Assembly (NCBI GenBank): GCA_043744175.1
Contig: JAYTVD010000172.1
Location: 1-13,936 of the forward strand
DNA: 13,936 nucleotides
Source of the DNA: JANMEX01 sp043744175
Lineage (GTDB): Bacteria; Pseudomonadota; Alphaproteobacteria; Rhizobiales; Rhizobiaceae
Reading direction: 5' to 3'
The notes beneath the pieces are model-generated. The model saw only the letters and a program-made list of their open reading frames with translations, searched no databases and was not told the origin of the DNA. The stretch's first letter is position 1, and the number at the start of each line of letters is the position of its first letter. Position numbers and translations under genes: made by a program. Positions 6,269 to 13,930 of this stretch are shown here, in pieces.

Positions 6269-6760
6269 ATGAGCCACGCTGCGGATATTGCGAAAATTTT
6301 GGAACAAGAGCGCTTGCTCGTGGTGAATGGATTCACAGAGGCAGATGCGTTTAAGATTGGCAATGCCATTCGTATCATCGTCGAAAACGAAGGCCTTGGC
6401 GCGCTGATTGAAGTGCGGCTTTGGGATCGGCAGCTATTCCTTTGTGCCATGAAGGGCACGAGCAGCGATAATGTCGATTGGGTGCGGCGCAAGGTCAATG
6501 TTGTGCAGCGGTTTCAAACATCCAGTTACCGCAAAGGCTTGGAGCTTAAAGAAGCTGGAGCCCAGCTCGACCAATCGTGGGGCGTCAATCCTTTGGACTA
6601 TGCAGCTGCTGGCGGGGGCTTTCCTATAAGGATCAAAGACGGGCTGATTATTGGTGCTATCATTGTTTCCGGGCTGCCACAACGGGACGATCATCGGGTG
6701 GTAGTTGAGGCGCTAGCCGCCCATGTGGGTGTTGATATTCGGGATATTGCACTGGATTGA
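6269..6760 (+). CDS. UPF0303 / HbpS-GlcG-like (PF03928) protein
   Basis: The 163-residue length and block order fit UPF0303. An N-terminal region with F..ADAFKIGNAI and an acidic ILEQERLLV lead is followed by a central strand (LIEVRLWDRQLFLCAMKGT), then QRFQTSSYRKGLEL, and the diagnostic AAGGGFPIRI...GLIIGAIIVSGLPQRDDHRVV block. The fold is that of the haem-degrading HbpS/GlcG group, a cytosolic alpha/beta protein. Haem or small-molecule binding is known for HbpS, but the role of UPF0303 members is not settled, and no haem gene is nearby. The start has GGGAAGA (6254-6260) 8 nt upstream. The PilZ gene follows 77 bp later on the same strand. Confidence 0.88.
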   Translation: MSHAADIAKILEQERLLVVNGFTEADAFKIGNAIRIIVENEGLGALIEVRLWDRQLFLCAMKGTSSDNVDWVRRKVNVVQRFQTSSYRKGLELKEAGAQLDQSWGVNPLDYAAAGGGFPIRIKDGLIIGAIIVSGLPQRDDHRVVVEALAAHVGVDIRDIALD

Positions 6761-6837
6761 TCCGAATCTGTGCCGTTTTGGTGCAAAAATACTTGGCACG
6801 AGCTTCGCATGGCGTAATCCAAACAGGAGAACGCATC

Positions 6838-7158
6838 ATGTTACTTTCAGGCAATCAAGAGAAGACCTCTTTATCCAGCTCCACGAAAGTGCAGTACAAT
6901 GGCGTGGAACGTCGCGGTGAGCACAGGCGCCGGATATTGAAGGGCGCATCCGTCAAGTTTAACAATGGCTTTGGCAATCTTGAGTGTGTGCTGCGCGATA
7001 TGACCTCCAACGGCGCGCGCATCTCAATGGGCCACACGTCTGGTATGCCGTCGCGAGTACAGTTGCAGGTGGCAGGCGAGAAAACGCCGATCGAAGCGCT
7101 GGTGCATTGGCGCACTTCGCGCGATTTTGGTGTGAGTTTTCTGTTAAGAGGCGAGTAG
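6838..7158 (+). CDS. Single-domain PilZ protein (probable c-di-GMP receptor)
   Basis: This 106-residue protein consists of a short polar N-terminus and one PilZ domain. The two binding signatures are present: RxxxR in ERRGEHRR (Arg26 and Arg30) and the DxSxxG-type motif DMTSNG (Asp54, Thr56 in place of Ser, Gly59). Then come the beta-barrel strands ARISM, RVQLQVAGE and IEALVHWR. PilZ domains bind cyclic di-GMP and pass the signal to a partner. With no fused effector, this one probably acts by protein contact, for instance on motility, adhesion or polysaccharide systems, none of which is in the window. The frame is open further upstream, but ATG 6838 has AGGAGA at 6825-6830 with 7-nt spacing, so it is chosen. 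Confidence 0.85.
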   Translation: MLLSGNQEKTSLSSSTKVQYNGVERRGEHRRRILKGASVKFNNGFGNLECVLRDMTSNGARISMGHTSGMPSRVQLQVAGEKTPIEALVHWRTSRDFGVSFLLRGE

Positions 7159-7242
7159 TCCGCTGTTATTCCGCGTGTTGCTGTTGTCTTTTCCCGCGTT
7201 GGTTCGTAGGAAATAGCGAAGAGGCGTGTTGGGGACTAACGG

Positions 7243-8010
7243 GTGGACAATCTATTTTCGGTAGCGGGAAAATCTGTGCTTATTACCGGTGGGTCATCCG
7301 GTATCGGCTTGCAGATGGTTCGACTTTTTGTGGCGCGCGGCGCTAAGGTTAGCTCCGTTGCCACGCACCACGACCCTAAAACCGTTGCAGATATTGATGA
7401 TCTTGTCGGGTCAGGCGTGCCAGTGTGCTTTATCGCGGCAAACTTGCGTGAAGAAGCTGATGTAAAACGCGCTTTTGATGAAGCCACCACCACTCAAGGG
7501 GTACCGGAAACCCTCTTTAACAATGCCGGTGTCTCCCTACGCAGCCGCGTGATGGATGTGACGCGAGATGAGTGGTCCGGCGTTATGGACATTAATCTGA
7601 AGGCTATGTTTTTTGTAGCACAGGAAGCCGCGCGGCGGATGATGGCTGCGAAAATGGCGGGTTCGATTATCAATATGACCAGCATTTTGGGTCAACGTGC
7701 GATGACGGGAACGGCGGTCTATTCCTCATCCAAAGCCGCGCTCAGCCAGATGACCAAAGCGCTTGCATTTGAACTGACAGGTCATGGAATTCGCGTGAAT
7801 GCCATTGCGCCGGGCTGGTTTGAAACGCGCATGACATCCGAGTTTTTGAATGGCGGCGCGAAGGCCTTTTTGAAAAGCGTGAACCCGATGCGCCGCCTTG
7901 GCGAAGAGGGTGATTTGGATGGCGCGGCACTATTGCTGGCGTCCAATGCCGGGCGCTATATGACAGGTACGATAATCACCGTGGACGGTGGCCAAAGCCT
8001 TAGCGGCTAG
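7243..8010 (+). CDS. Short-chain dehydrogenase/reductase (classical SDR)
   Basis: The 255-residue length matches classical SDRs, which use NAD(P)(H) to oxidise or reduce alcohols and ketones. Motifs are TGGSSGIG (15-22, cofactor), NNAG (93-96), and the catalytic tetrad Asn118, Ser147, Tyr160 and Lys164 (in YSSSK). The closing APGWFETRMT and GTIITVDGG segments are typical of FabG-like enzymes. Residues after the second strand (VATHHDP) do not settle NADH versus NADPH. The substrate is unknown; it is not linked to a fatty acid cluster here. The start is GTG at 7243, with a GGGGAC ribosome binding site a few bases upstream. The phosphoesterase-like gene begins 13 bp after its stop, so the two may form an operon. 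Confidence 0.92.
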   Translation: MDNLFSVAGKSVLITGGSSGIGLQMVRLFVARGAKVSSVATHHDPKTVADIDDLVGSGVPVCFIAANLREEADVKRAFDEATTTQGVPETLFNNAGVSLRSRVMDVTRDEWSGVMDINLKAMFFVAQEAARRMMAAKMAGSIINMTSILGQRAMTGTAVYSSSKAALSQMTKALAFELTGHGIRVNAIAPGWFETRMTSEFLNGGAKAFLKSVNPMRRLGEEGDLDGAALLLASNAGRYMTGTIITVDGGQSLSG

Positions 8011-8023
8011 AAAGTTACACATA

Positions 8024-9139
8024 ATGTCGGTACGCATTGCTACGTTTAACGTTGAAAATCTGATGCGTCGGTTTGATTTTTCTGGATTTCAGCAACATGG
8101 CGATGTGGACCGCGCTTTGATGTTGTTTGATATACATGATGACCGTCAATACCGCGAGTTGGAACAGGCGCGGGTGGTGGCGTTGACTGATGACACGCGC
8201 CAACTGACTGCACTAGCTATCGCCGATACCAAGGCCGATATTTTGTGCTTGCAAGAGGTCGATAATATCGATGTTTTGAAGGCATTTGAATATGGCTATT
8301 TGTTCAAAATGGTTGGCGGCGGCTATAAACAAAAGTTCCTGATCGAAGGAAACGACAGTCGCGGCATTGATGTTGCCGTAATGATGAAGGACGTGACGCG
8401 TGACGGGCAGAGCTTGGAATGTGCGCGCGTTACCAGCCATGCGGCGCTAACATTTGGCGAGCTTGGGCTATACACCGAGGGTGTGGCCGCGCTGGGCATT
8501 AAGGATAGCGAGCGGATATTCCGCCGCGATTGTCTTGAACTGGAATTGCTTGTTGGCGGGGTGCCGTTGACATTATATGTGACGCATTTGAAGGCGATGG
8601 GCGCGCCACATAATGGGGTTGAAGGCAGGCTTGCGACACTGCCGGTGCGCGTTGCTGAGGCAAGCGCCATCCGCCATATTATCACGCAGAAATTTGGTGC
8701 CGGGCAGACTGCAAACCATAACTGGCTGCTGTGCGGCGACTGCAATGACTATATCGAAAAGGTTGCTGTGTCCGAAGGCGCGCAGGGTGATCTTAAATTT
8801 GAGCACACGCTAGACGACAATAATGCATTGAAAATATTACTCGCAGAAGGCTTCTGTGAAAGCCTTGTGGCGCGAAGGGATGTGCTGGATCGTTGGACCA
8901 ACTACCATTCACGCGGCCCTGAAGAGCGACATTTGTGCGAATTGGACTACATGCTTGCTTCACCCAAACTTGCGCGGGATAACGCCAGCGCCAAGCCCGA
9001 CATTATACGCTGCGGGCAGCCTTACAGGGCAATCTTTCCCGCTGGGCAAAATGACAAACGTTATCCACGCGTTGGTTGGGATAGGCCTAAGGCCAGCGAT
9101 CATTGCCCGGTGGCGATGAGCTTTAATATCTTGCCCTAG
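8024..9139 (+). CDS. Endonuclease/exonuclease/phosphatase-superfamily protein
   Basis: The 371-residue product keeps the active-site set of the EEP fold, shared by DNase I, exonuclease III and inositol phosphatases. This set comprises Asn9 in FNVEN, Glu78 in LQEVD, His188 in THLK, GDCND (238-242) with the catalytic Asp, Asp308 in LDYML, and SDH (358-360). No signal peptide is seen, so it acts in the cytosol. Whether the substrate is nucleic acid or a small phosphoester cannot be told. The protein is longer than exonuclease III (about 270) because of an insert after the N-terminal strand, rich in Asp and Arg (residues about 20-60), and another near residues 245-270. ATG 8024 is chosen; an upstream open frame would overlap the SDR gene. 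It converges with the gene at 9145, with a 5-bp gap. Confidence 0.88.
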   Translation: MSVRIATFNVENLMRRFDFSGFQQHGDVDRALMLFDIHDDRQYRELEQARVVALTDDTRQLTALAIADTKADILCLQEVDNIDVLKAFEYGYLFKMVGGGYKQKFLIEGNDSRGIDVAVMMKDVTRDGQSLECARVTSHAALTFGELGLYTEGVAALGIKDSERIFRRDCLELELLVGGVPLTLYVTHLKAMGAPHNGVEGRLATLPVRVAEASAIRHIITQKFGAGQTANHNWLLCGDCNDYIEKVAVSEGAQGDLKFEHTLDDNNALKILLAEGFCESLVARRDVLDRWTNYHSRGPEERHLCELDYMLASPKLARDNASAKPDIIRCGQPYRAIFPAGQNDKRYPRVGWDRPKASDHCPVAMSFNILP

Positions 9140-9144
9140 CGAGC

Positions 9145-9477
9145 CTATTTTTTAACAAGCGTGAGTTTTATGATTTCAGGGTAGTCGCCCATGTCGTTGC
9201 CCGCACCATCAACTTGCTTGTCTGTGCCGATGGTAATCTTTACGCTTTTTCCGATATACTTCGGCTGCATCGCTTGGTTTTCATACCAATTGGCGCATAA
9301 ATCAACTGAACAGAGCGCATTAATTTCATCGCCGGTTTTCGGCTTGACCGTGAGGTAACAGTTATCCCCGCACTCAAAGCTCACAATTTTGCCGGTCGCA
9401 GTTTTGTTTTTGGCGAGCGCTGGCGCTGCCATTAGTGTGGCAGTAAATAGCAACGTCAAAATCTTTGAAATGCGCAT
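9145..9477 (-). CDS. Small four-cysteine exported protein of unknown function
   Basis: The 110-residue product has a signal peptide (MRISKILTLLFTATLMAAPALA, cleaved probably after ALA). The mature part is short and beta-rich (TATGKIVSF, CYLTVKP, GKSVKITIG, IIKLTLVKK), suggesting a small OB-like barrel. Four cysteines lie as CGDNC and CSVDLC, which may form two disulphides in the periplasm or bind a metal. I do not know a named family. GGGAG sits 7 nt before the ATG. It is 59 bp downstream of the efflux permease on the same strand and could be a fourth member of that transcript, though it may have its own promoter. Confidence 0.75.
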   Translation of the reverse strand: MRISKILTLLFTATLMAAPALAKNKTATGKIVSFECGDNCYLTVKPKTGDEINALCSVDLCANWYENQAMQPKYIGKSVKITIGTDKQVDGAGNDMGDYPEIIKLTLVKK

Positions 9478-9536
9478 TTTAAGCTCCCGTTATGCGGAAA
9501 CACTAGCGCGAGAGGCGGTACCCCGTAAAGGGGCAA

Positions 9537-10748
9537 CTATTCGTGCCGAAGGGCCTCAATCGGGTCCAGCCGTGCCCCGCGCAGTGCGGGGAAGAAGCCG
9601 AACACAAGGCCGATCATGGCCGAAAATCCTGCGGCCAATGCTATAACTGACAGGCTCGGATTGAACGGAATGCCGAATAGCGAAGACACAAGTAGCGCCA
9701 GTCCCAACCCAAGTAGAATGCCGAATATACCGCCGATAAGCGATAGCACGGTTGCCTCCACGACAAACTGGGTGAGGATATGACGCTCATGAGCGCCGAT
9801 GGCAAGACGAATGCCGATTTCGCGGGTTCGTTCGGTAACTGATACCAGCATTATGTTCATGATGCCGATACCGCCCACGAGCAGACTGACACCCGCAACG
9901 GCGCTTAGCATACCTGTCATAGTGGTCATTGTGGAGGTTAAGGTGTTCGCCATCTGGGTTTGGTCGCGGACGGAAAAATCGTCATCGCTACCGAGTGCAA
10001 TCTTGCGGGAATCACGCAAAATAGCCTCAATATCTGACTGCACTGCGGAGGTTGCGACGCCATCGTTTGCCGCAACATAGATAGTTTCAATATCAGTTTT
10101 GCCAGAAACGCGGCGCTGAAACGCGCTGAGCGGCATCAAGACAATATTATCTTGGTCTTGCCCGAAACCAGACGTGCCCTTTGCCTCCAGCAAGCCAATC
10201 ACCGGGCAATTAACCCCGCCCACGCGAATGGTGCTGCCAAGAGGATCACCGCCTCCAAAGAATTGCTTGCGAACGGTTTCGCCAATGAGGCAGACGGGCG
10301 TGCCGCCGCGCACTTCCTGTTCGCTAAACTCTCGCCCTTGGGTGACTGCCCAATCGCGGACGGAGAAAAAGCCCAAATCAGTACCTGTGACACCGGCAGT
10401 CAGGCTTTCCGTGCCATAAACAACGCGCAGGCTTTTTTGGCTTACGGCGGAGATGGCCTTGATTCCGGTAAGGCCTTTTTGCAGGGCGGCGACGTGGGTG
10501 GCATTAAACGGGCGCGCAGGAGATGAGGGTGGCGAGCCAGGACCGGCAGGCTGGCCGGGACGAACTACGAGCAAGTTACTGCCCAGCTTGGAAATATCGG
10601 CCTGCACTTTGGCGGTGGTGCCATTACCTATTGTTATCATGGCGATAACTGCCGCGACGCCAATGACGATGCCGAGCAGGGTAAGGAATGAGCGCAAAGC
10701 GTTGCGACGGATCGACGAAAGTGCGAGGCGTACCGTTTCTAAAAACAT
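9537..10748 (-). CDS. MacB-like ABC transporter permease
   Basis: The 403-residue membrane protein has the MacB/FtsX layout. A first membrane helix lies near residues 20-40 (SFLTLLGIVIGVAAVIAMITIG), then a large periplasmic domain of the MacB_PCD type to about residue 275. Three helices follow in the FtsX region (including GMLSAVAGVSLLVGGIGIMNIMLVSVTERTREIGIR and the final pair), closing with the typical PALRGARLDPIEALRHE. The ATPase is a separate gene, unlike E. coli MacB where both are fused. Its ATG overlaps the ATPase stop by one base (TGATG), so translation is coupled. With adaptor and ATPase it forms a tripartite efflux or lipoprotein/peptide export system using an outer-membrane TolC-like channel, not encoded here. 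Confidence 0.93.
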   Translation of the reverse strand: MFLETVRLALSSIRRNALRSFLTLLGIVIGVAAVIAMITIGNGTTAKVQADISKLGSNLLVVRPGQPAGPGSPPSSPARPFNATHVAALQKGLTGIKAISAVSQKSLRVVYGTESLTAGVTGTDLGFFSVRDWAVTQGREFSEQEVRGGTPVCLIGETVRKQFFGGGDPLGSTIRVGGVNCPVIGLLEAKGTSGFGQDQDNIVLMPLSAFQRRVSGKTDIETIYVAANDGVATSAVQSDIEAILRDSRKIALGSDDDFSVRDQTQMANTLTSTMTTMTGMLSAVAGVSLLVGGIGIMNIMLVSVTERTREIGIRLAIGAHERHILTQFVVEATVLSLIGGIFGILLGLGLALLVSSLFGIPFNPSLSVIALAAGFSAMIGLVFGFFPALRGARLDPIEALRHE

Positions 10749-11452
10749 CAGCCTTGCTTTCTGTTGATGTGGTCTGAAGCAATATTGCCATCGACAAATT
10801 TTATGGTTCGCGTGCCAAAGGCGGCGATATCAGCTTCGTGTGTGACCATGACGATGGTTAAGCCATTGTCTTCGTTAAGCTTTGTCAAAAGCCCCATGAT
10901 TTCATGGCTGCGCGCTGTGTCCAAATTGCCTGTCGGCTCGTCAGCCACAAGCAATTGCGGCTCTGTCACAAAGGCGCGGGCGATGGCGACGCGCTGTTGT
11001 TGGCCGCCAGAAAGTTCGGCTGGTGTATGGGAGTAGCGATCAGCCAAGCCAACAAGCGATAGGGCGCTCATAGCGCGCTCCCGTCGCTCTTTTTTGCCAA
11101 TACCACGATAAACCAAGGGCAACTCAACATTATCAAGCGCGGTGGTGCGCGGCAGGAGATTATAGCCTTGGAAGACGAAGCCAATATAGAGATTGCGCAA
11201 GGTGGCGCGACGCTCGCGGTCCAATCGTCCTGCATCTACACCCATCAAGCCATAACGCCCGCTGGTGGGCGTATCAAGGCAACCGATGATGTTCATTGAG
11301 GTGGATTTGCCGGAGCCGGATGGCCCCATAATGGTGACGAATTCGCCGCGATTTATGGTCAAGTTGATACCGGCCAAGGCATTAACCTGCGCCTCGCCTG
11401 AGCCATAGCTCTTCCATAAATCGACGAATTCAATAAATGGTGTTTTAGTCAT
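10748..11452 (-). CDS. ABC transporter ATPase, MacB/LolD-type
   Basis: The 234-residue nucleotide-binding subunit has Walker A GPSGSGKST (43-51), Q-loop Gln95 (FVFQGYN), signature LSGGQQQR (147-154), Walker B LLVADE (167-172) with the D-loop NLD, and H-loop His205 (VTHEAD). The sequence around the Walker A and the LPRTTALDNVELP segment are those of the MacB/LolD/SalX group, which powers export with FtsX-type permeases. It starts 2 nt after the adaptor stop and its own stop overlaps the permease start by one base, so the three genes are a single operon. The substrate cannot be inferred; neighbours give no biosynthetic link. Confidence 0.96.
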   Translation of the reverse strand: MTKTPFIEFVDLWKSYGSGEAQVNALAGINLTINRGEFVTIMGPSGSGKSTSMNIIGCLDTPTSGRYGLMGVDAGRLDRERRATLRNLYIGFVFQGYNLLPRTTALDNVELPLVYRGIGKKERRERAMSALSLVGLADRYSHTPAELSGGQQQRVAIARAFVTEPQLLVADEPTGNLDTARSHEIMGLLTKLNEDNGLTIVMVTHEADIAAFGTRTIKFVDGNIASDHINRKQG

Positions 11453-11454
11453 AA

Positions 11455-12759
11455 TTAGTTGGCTTTCGCCGTATCTTTGGTGGACTCTGCTGTTACGATC
11501 ACATCGTTTTCTGCAACACCGGAGAGCACCTCTGTCCTTGTCCCGTCAGTCGAACCGGTCTTTACCTGTACGGCTTCAGGCAGGCCGTTCTTCAACACAT
11601 AGAGGGTGCGCGTTCCATCAGAGGCGATGGCTGGCGCAGTCTTGGCCTGCTGGCGACCCATGCGGGGCATAAACATGCTAGTTATGCTAAAGCTCTTGGC
11701 TTCAGCAACGGGCGTAGGCTGATAACGGAACGCATTGTTGGGCACTGTGAGCACGCCATTTGCCTCGCGCACGATAATATCAACATTGGCTGTCATACCG
11801 GGGCGTAAGGTTAAGTCAGCATTATCCACGCCAAGCTGCGCTTCATAAGTTACAACATTATCAGTGGTTTGCGAGGCATAGGCGATCTGCGTGATGGCAG
11901 CATTGAACTTCTTGTCGGGGTAGGCATCGACCTTGAATTTTGCCTTTTGATCCTTGGCGACCATACCTATGTCCGCTTCATCAATGGCGGCTTCCAGCTT
12001 CATGTTTTTCAAATCGGCGGCGATGACAAACAAGATCGGGGCGGAGAGCGAAGCGGCAACCGTCTGGCCAGTATCCACTGAGCGGGTCAAAATGATACCA
12101 TCAATGGGCGCGTAAATCGTGCTTTTGGCGAGTGCCGCCTGCTGCAATTTTAGGTCCGCTTGGGCGACTGCAAGGTCTGCCTCTACGCTGGTCACTGAAC
12201 TCGTGGCGCGGTCACGCTTGGCTACAACGCCTTCCAAATCCTGCTGCGAAAGGGTGCCACGGGTGGCGAGGCTTTTGGAGCGGTCCAGAGTTTGCTCCAT
12301 TTCCTTTAATGTGGTCTGAGCATCGGTTATGCGGGCCTTAGCAGCCACCACAGAGGCCTGCGCACGTTCCACTTGGGCGCTTAGTGTCGTGGTGTCGAGA
12401 ACTGCTAGAATATCACCTTTTTTGACAGAATCGTTTTCATCAAAGTTGACTTGCCGCACTACGCCGGATTGCTCGCTGGAGACATCGACCTTGGTGAGGG
12501 GTTGCAGTGTGCCAGAGGCGCTGACTTCCACAACGAGGTTGCCGACGGTTGCCGGTTCGCTGACGTAGGTTTTCGTCGTGGCTGATTTTGTTGCGTAGCT
12601 TTGATAGCCGTAGAAAACGCCGATTAAAGCCAATGGAATCAATAGATAACGCAGCCACTTGCGTTTGCCGGACCGCGCCTTACCGGATTTGTCCAACGAG
12701 AGGGCTGCCGCAATTTCTGGTGAGATTGTGGGAGATGAGGTTTTGACCCGTTGATCCAT
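11455..12759 (-). CDS. MacA-like periplasmic adaptor (membrane fusion protein)
   Basis: The 434-residue adaptor has one N-terminal membrane anchor (residues about 35-52, WLRYLLIPLALIGVFYGY). A first barrel-sandwich half follows (VSASGTLQPLTKVDVSSEQS), then a long coiled-coil hairpin (about 120-190, including ITDAQTTLKEMEQTLDRSK). Next are the second lipoyl half (IYAPIDGIILTRSVDTGQTV), beta-barrel and C-terminal domains. This is the MacA/HlyD-type link between inner-membrane permease and a TolC-like channel. The frame is open to an ATG at 12819, but the 20 extra residues are not adaptor-like; ATG 12759 has AAAGG about 10 nt upstream. Residues 343-360 (AKSFSITSMFMPRMGRQQ) are an unusual Met- and Arg-rich insertion in the C-terminal part. 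It leads the operon and diverges from phzF-like across 106 bp. Confidence 0.93.
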   Translation of the reverse strand: MDQRVKTSSPTISPEIAAALSLDKSGKARSGKRKWLRYLLIPLALIGVFYGYQSYATKSATTKTYVSEPATVGNLVVEVSASGTLQPLTKVDVSSEQSGVVRQVNFDENDSVKKGDILAVLDTTTLSAQVERAQASVVAAKARITDAQTTLKEMEQTLDRSKSLATRGTLSQQDLEGVVAKRDRATSSVTSVEADLAVAQADLKLQQAALAKSTIYAPIDGIILTRSVDTGQTVAASLSAPILFVIAADLKNMKLEAAIDEADIGMVAKDQKAKFKVDAYPDKKFNAAITQIAYASQTTDNVVTYEAQLGVDNADLTLRPGMTANVDIIVREANGVLTVPNNAFRYQPTPVAEAKSFSITSMFMPRMGRQQAKTAPAIASDGTRTLYVLKNGLPEAVQVKTGSTDGTRTEVLSGVAENDVIVTAESTKDTAKAN

Positions 12760-12865
12760 CAAATAACAGCCTTTCAGGCATAACAAATGCTGACTGGTAA
12801 TTCGGCTTTGCGCGGGCAAAATACAAATTAAATATTGGACATGTTTGTAACGAAGGAGAGAGGCG

Positions 12866-13762
12866 ATGCGATCGATAGACTATATGATTTACGATGTTTT
12901 CACCGAAAAAGCGCTGGCGGGCAACCAATTAGGCGTGATTTTGGATGCAAAAGGCCTTTCTGGTGCAGAAATGCAGGCAATTGCGCGTGAATTTAACATT
13001 GCCGAGACAATTTTCTTTTTGCCGCCGGAAAATCCTGAACATGCGGCGAAAGTGCGAATATTTATGCCGCTGGGCGAATTGCCGTTTGCCGGGCATCCGA
13101 CAATTGGCGGGGCGATTGCGTTTGCTGGCGAGAATCGTTTGGTAGCGGGTGCGAAAATTGTGTTGGAGGAAGGCGTCGGTCCTGTTGCTTGCCTGGTTTC
13201 AGCAGATGAATTCGGTGGTAAATCATCGTTCACCGCGGCGCGCACGCCAGTGGAATTACCCTTTGATTTCAATATTATAGAGCTTTGTGATGCGCTCAAT
13301 CTTAAGTCTGAAGCGGTGGGCTTTGATCGTCATAAGATTTTCATGACGTCAGGTGGTGTGCCTTACGTGACCATACCTGTGAAGACGTTGGACGCGCTGG
13401 CTGACGCCAAGGTGAACGCAGATAAATGGCTGAAACTGGATATCGAGCGCGAAGGGAAGTTTGCAGCGCCCTATCTCTACTGCCGTGAGAGCCAGGGCGT
13501 TTTCCGCGTTCGGATGTTTGCGCCCTGGGATGGCATAGCCGAAGACCCCGCGACGGGATCGGCGGCGGTCGCATTTGCAAAGACCTTGCAGACATTTGAG
13601 TTTACTTCAAATCAAATCCATAAAGTGATTATAAATCAAGGGGTTGAGATGGGAAGACCATCGCAAATTGGGCTCTCGCTTGAGATAATCGGCGGCAATT
13701 TGGCCGCGGTGGGGATATCCGGCAGCGCGGTAAAGGTGGCCGAAGGGCGATTGTTTCTATGA
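12866..13762 (+). CDS. PhzF-family isomerase-like protein
   Basis: The 298-residue product has the double-hotdog fold of the PhzF/diaminopimelate-epimerase group. Seen are Glu47 in NIAETIF (the catalytic Glu of PhzF), GELPFAGHPT (70-79), EDPATGSAAV (226-235) and QGVEMGRPS near the end. PhzF itself isomerises a phenazine precursor, but most members outside phenazine clusters have unknown substrates, and no phz genes are here. The gene starts at ATG 12866 with AAGGAGAG at 12852-12859, a strong ribosome binding site. It diverges from the efflux operon. The nearness of an efflux pump and a PhzF homologue does not by itself indicate a secondary-metabolite pathway. Confidence 0.9.
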   Translation: MRSIDYMIYDVFTEKALAGNQLGVILDAKGLSGAEMQAIAREFNIAETIFFLPPENPEHAAKVRIFMPLGELPFAGHPTIGGAIAFAGENRLVAGAKIVLEEGVGPVACLVSADEFGGKSSFTAARTPVELPFDFNIIELCDALNLKSEAVGFDRHKIFMTSGGVPYVTIPVKTLDALADAKVNADKWLKLDIEREGKFAAPYLYCRESQGVFRVRMFAPWDGIAEDPATGSAAVAFAKTLQTFEFTSNQIHKVIINQGVEMGRPSQIGLSLEIIGGNLAAVGISGSAVKVAEGRLFL

Positions 13763-13787
13763 AATGCTGTTTTTTAGCCGACAGCGC

Positions 13788-13816
13788 TAGACAGGGGCCG
13801 ATTGGCTGGTTATAGA
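13788..13816 (+). promoter_or_regulatory. Candidate promoter for tRNA-Lys
   Basis: TAGACA (13788-13793, 5 of 6 to TTGACA) and TATAGA (13811-13816, 4 of 6 to TATAAT) are separated by 17 bp. The expected start near 13823 gives a leader of about 30 nt before the tRNA. The region after the -10 is G+C-rich (CCGCCTCG), as is usual for stable-RNA promoters under stringent control. Confidence 0.5.
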
Positions 13817-13854
13817 CCGCCTCGTTCACGGCTTTTAAGCCAGCGGGCAAAAGT

Positions 13855-13930
13855 GGGTGCGTAGCTCAGTTGGTAGAGCAGATGACTCTTAATCATCGGG
13901 TCACAGGTTCGAAACCTGTCGCACCCACCA
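13855..13930 (+). tRNA. tRNA-Lys (anticodon CTT)
   Basis: The 76-nt gene folds as a complete cloverleaf. Acceptor stem GGGTGCG (13855-13861) pairs with CGCACCC (13920-13926), discriminator A is at 13927, and CCA is encoded at 13928-13930. The D arm begins GCTCAGTTGGTAGAGC. Anticodon stem GATGA/TCATC encloses the loop CTCTTAA with anticodon CTT at 13888-13890, decoding AAG. The T arm is ACAGG/CCTGT with loop TTCGAAA. No mismatch was found in the stems. Confidence 0.97.

Noticed and set aside
9521..9533. Hairpin CCCC-GTAAA-GGGG after the efflux permease as a terminator
   Set aside because: The stem has only 4 bp and no T-run follows on either strand.
12760..12819. Adaptor start at ATG 12819
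   Set aside because: It adds 20 residues ahead of the polar N-terminus and anchor, without a good ribosome binding site; 12759 fits better.
9537..13762. Efflux operon plus PhzF as a secondary-metabolite cluster
   Set aside because: No biosynthetic core enzyme is present, the two are divergently transcribed, and PhzF homologues are common outside such clusters.
13766..13785. Inverted repeat GCTGT/ACAGC after the PhzF gene as a terminator
   Set aside because: Five-bp stem with the T-run in the loop rather than after the stem; it also abuts the tRNA promoter.
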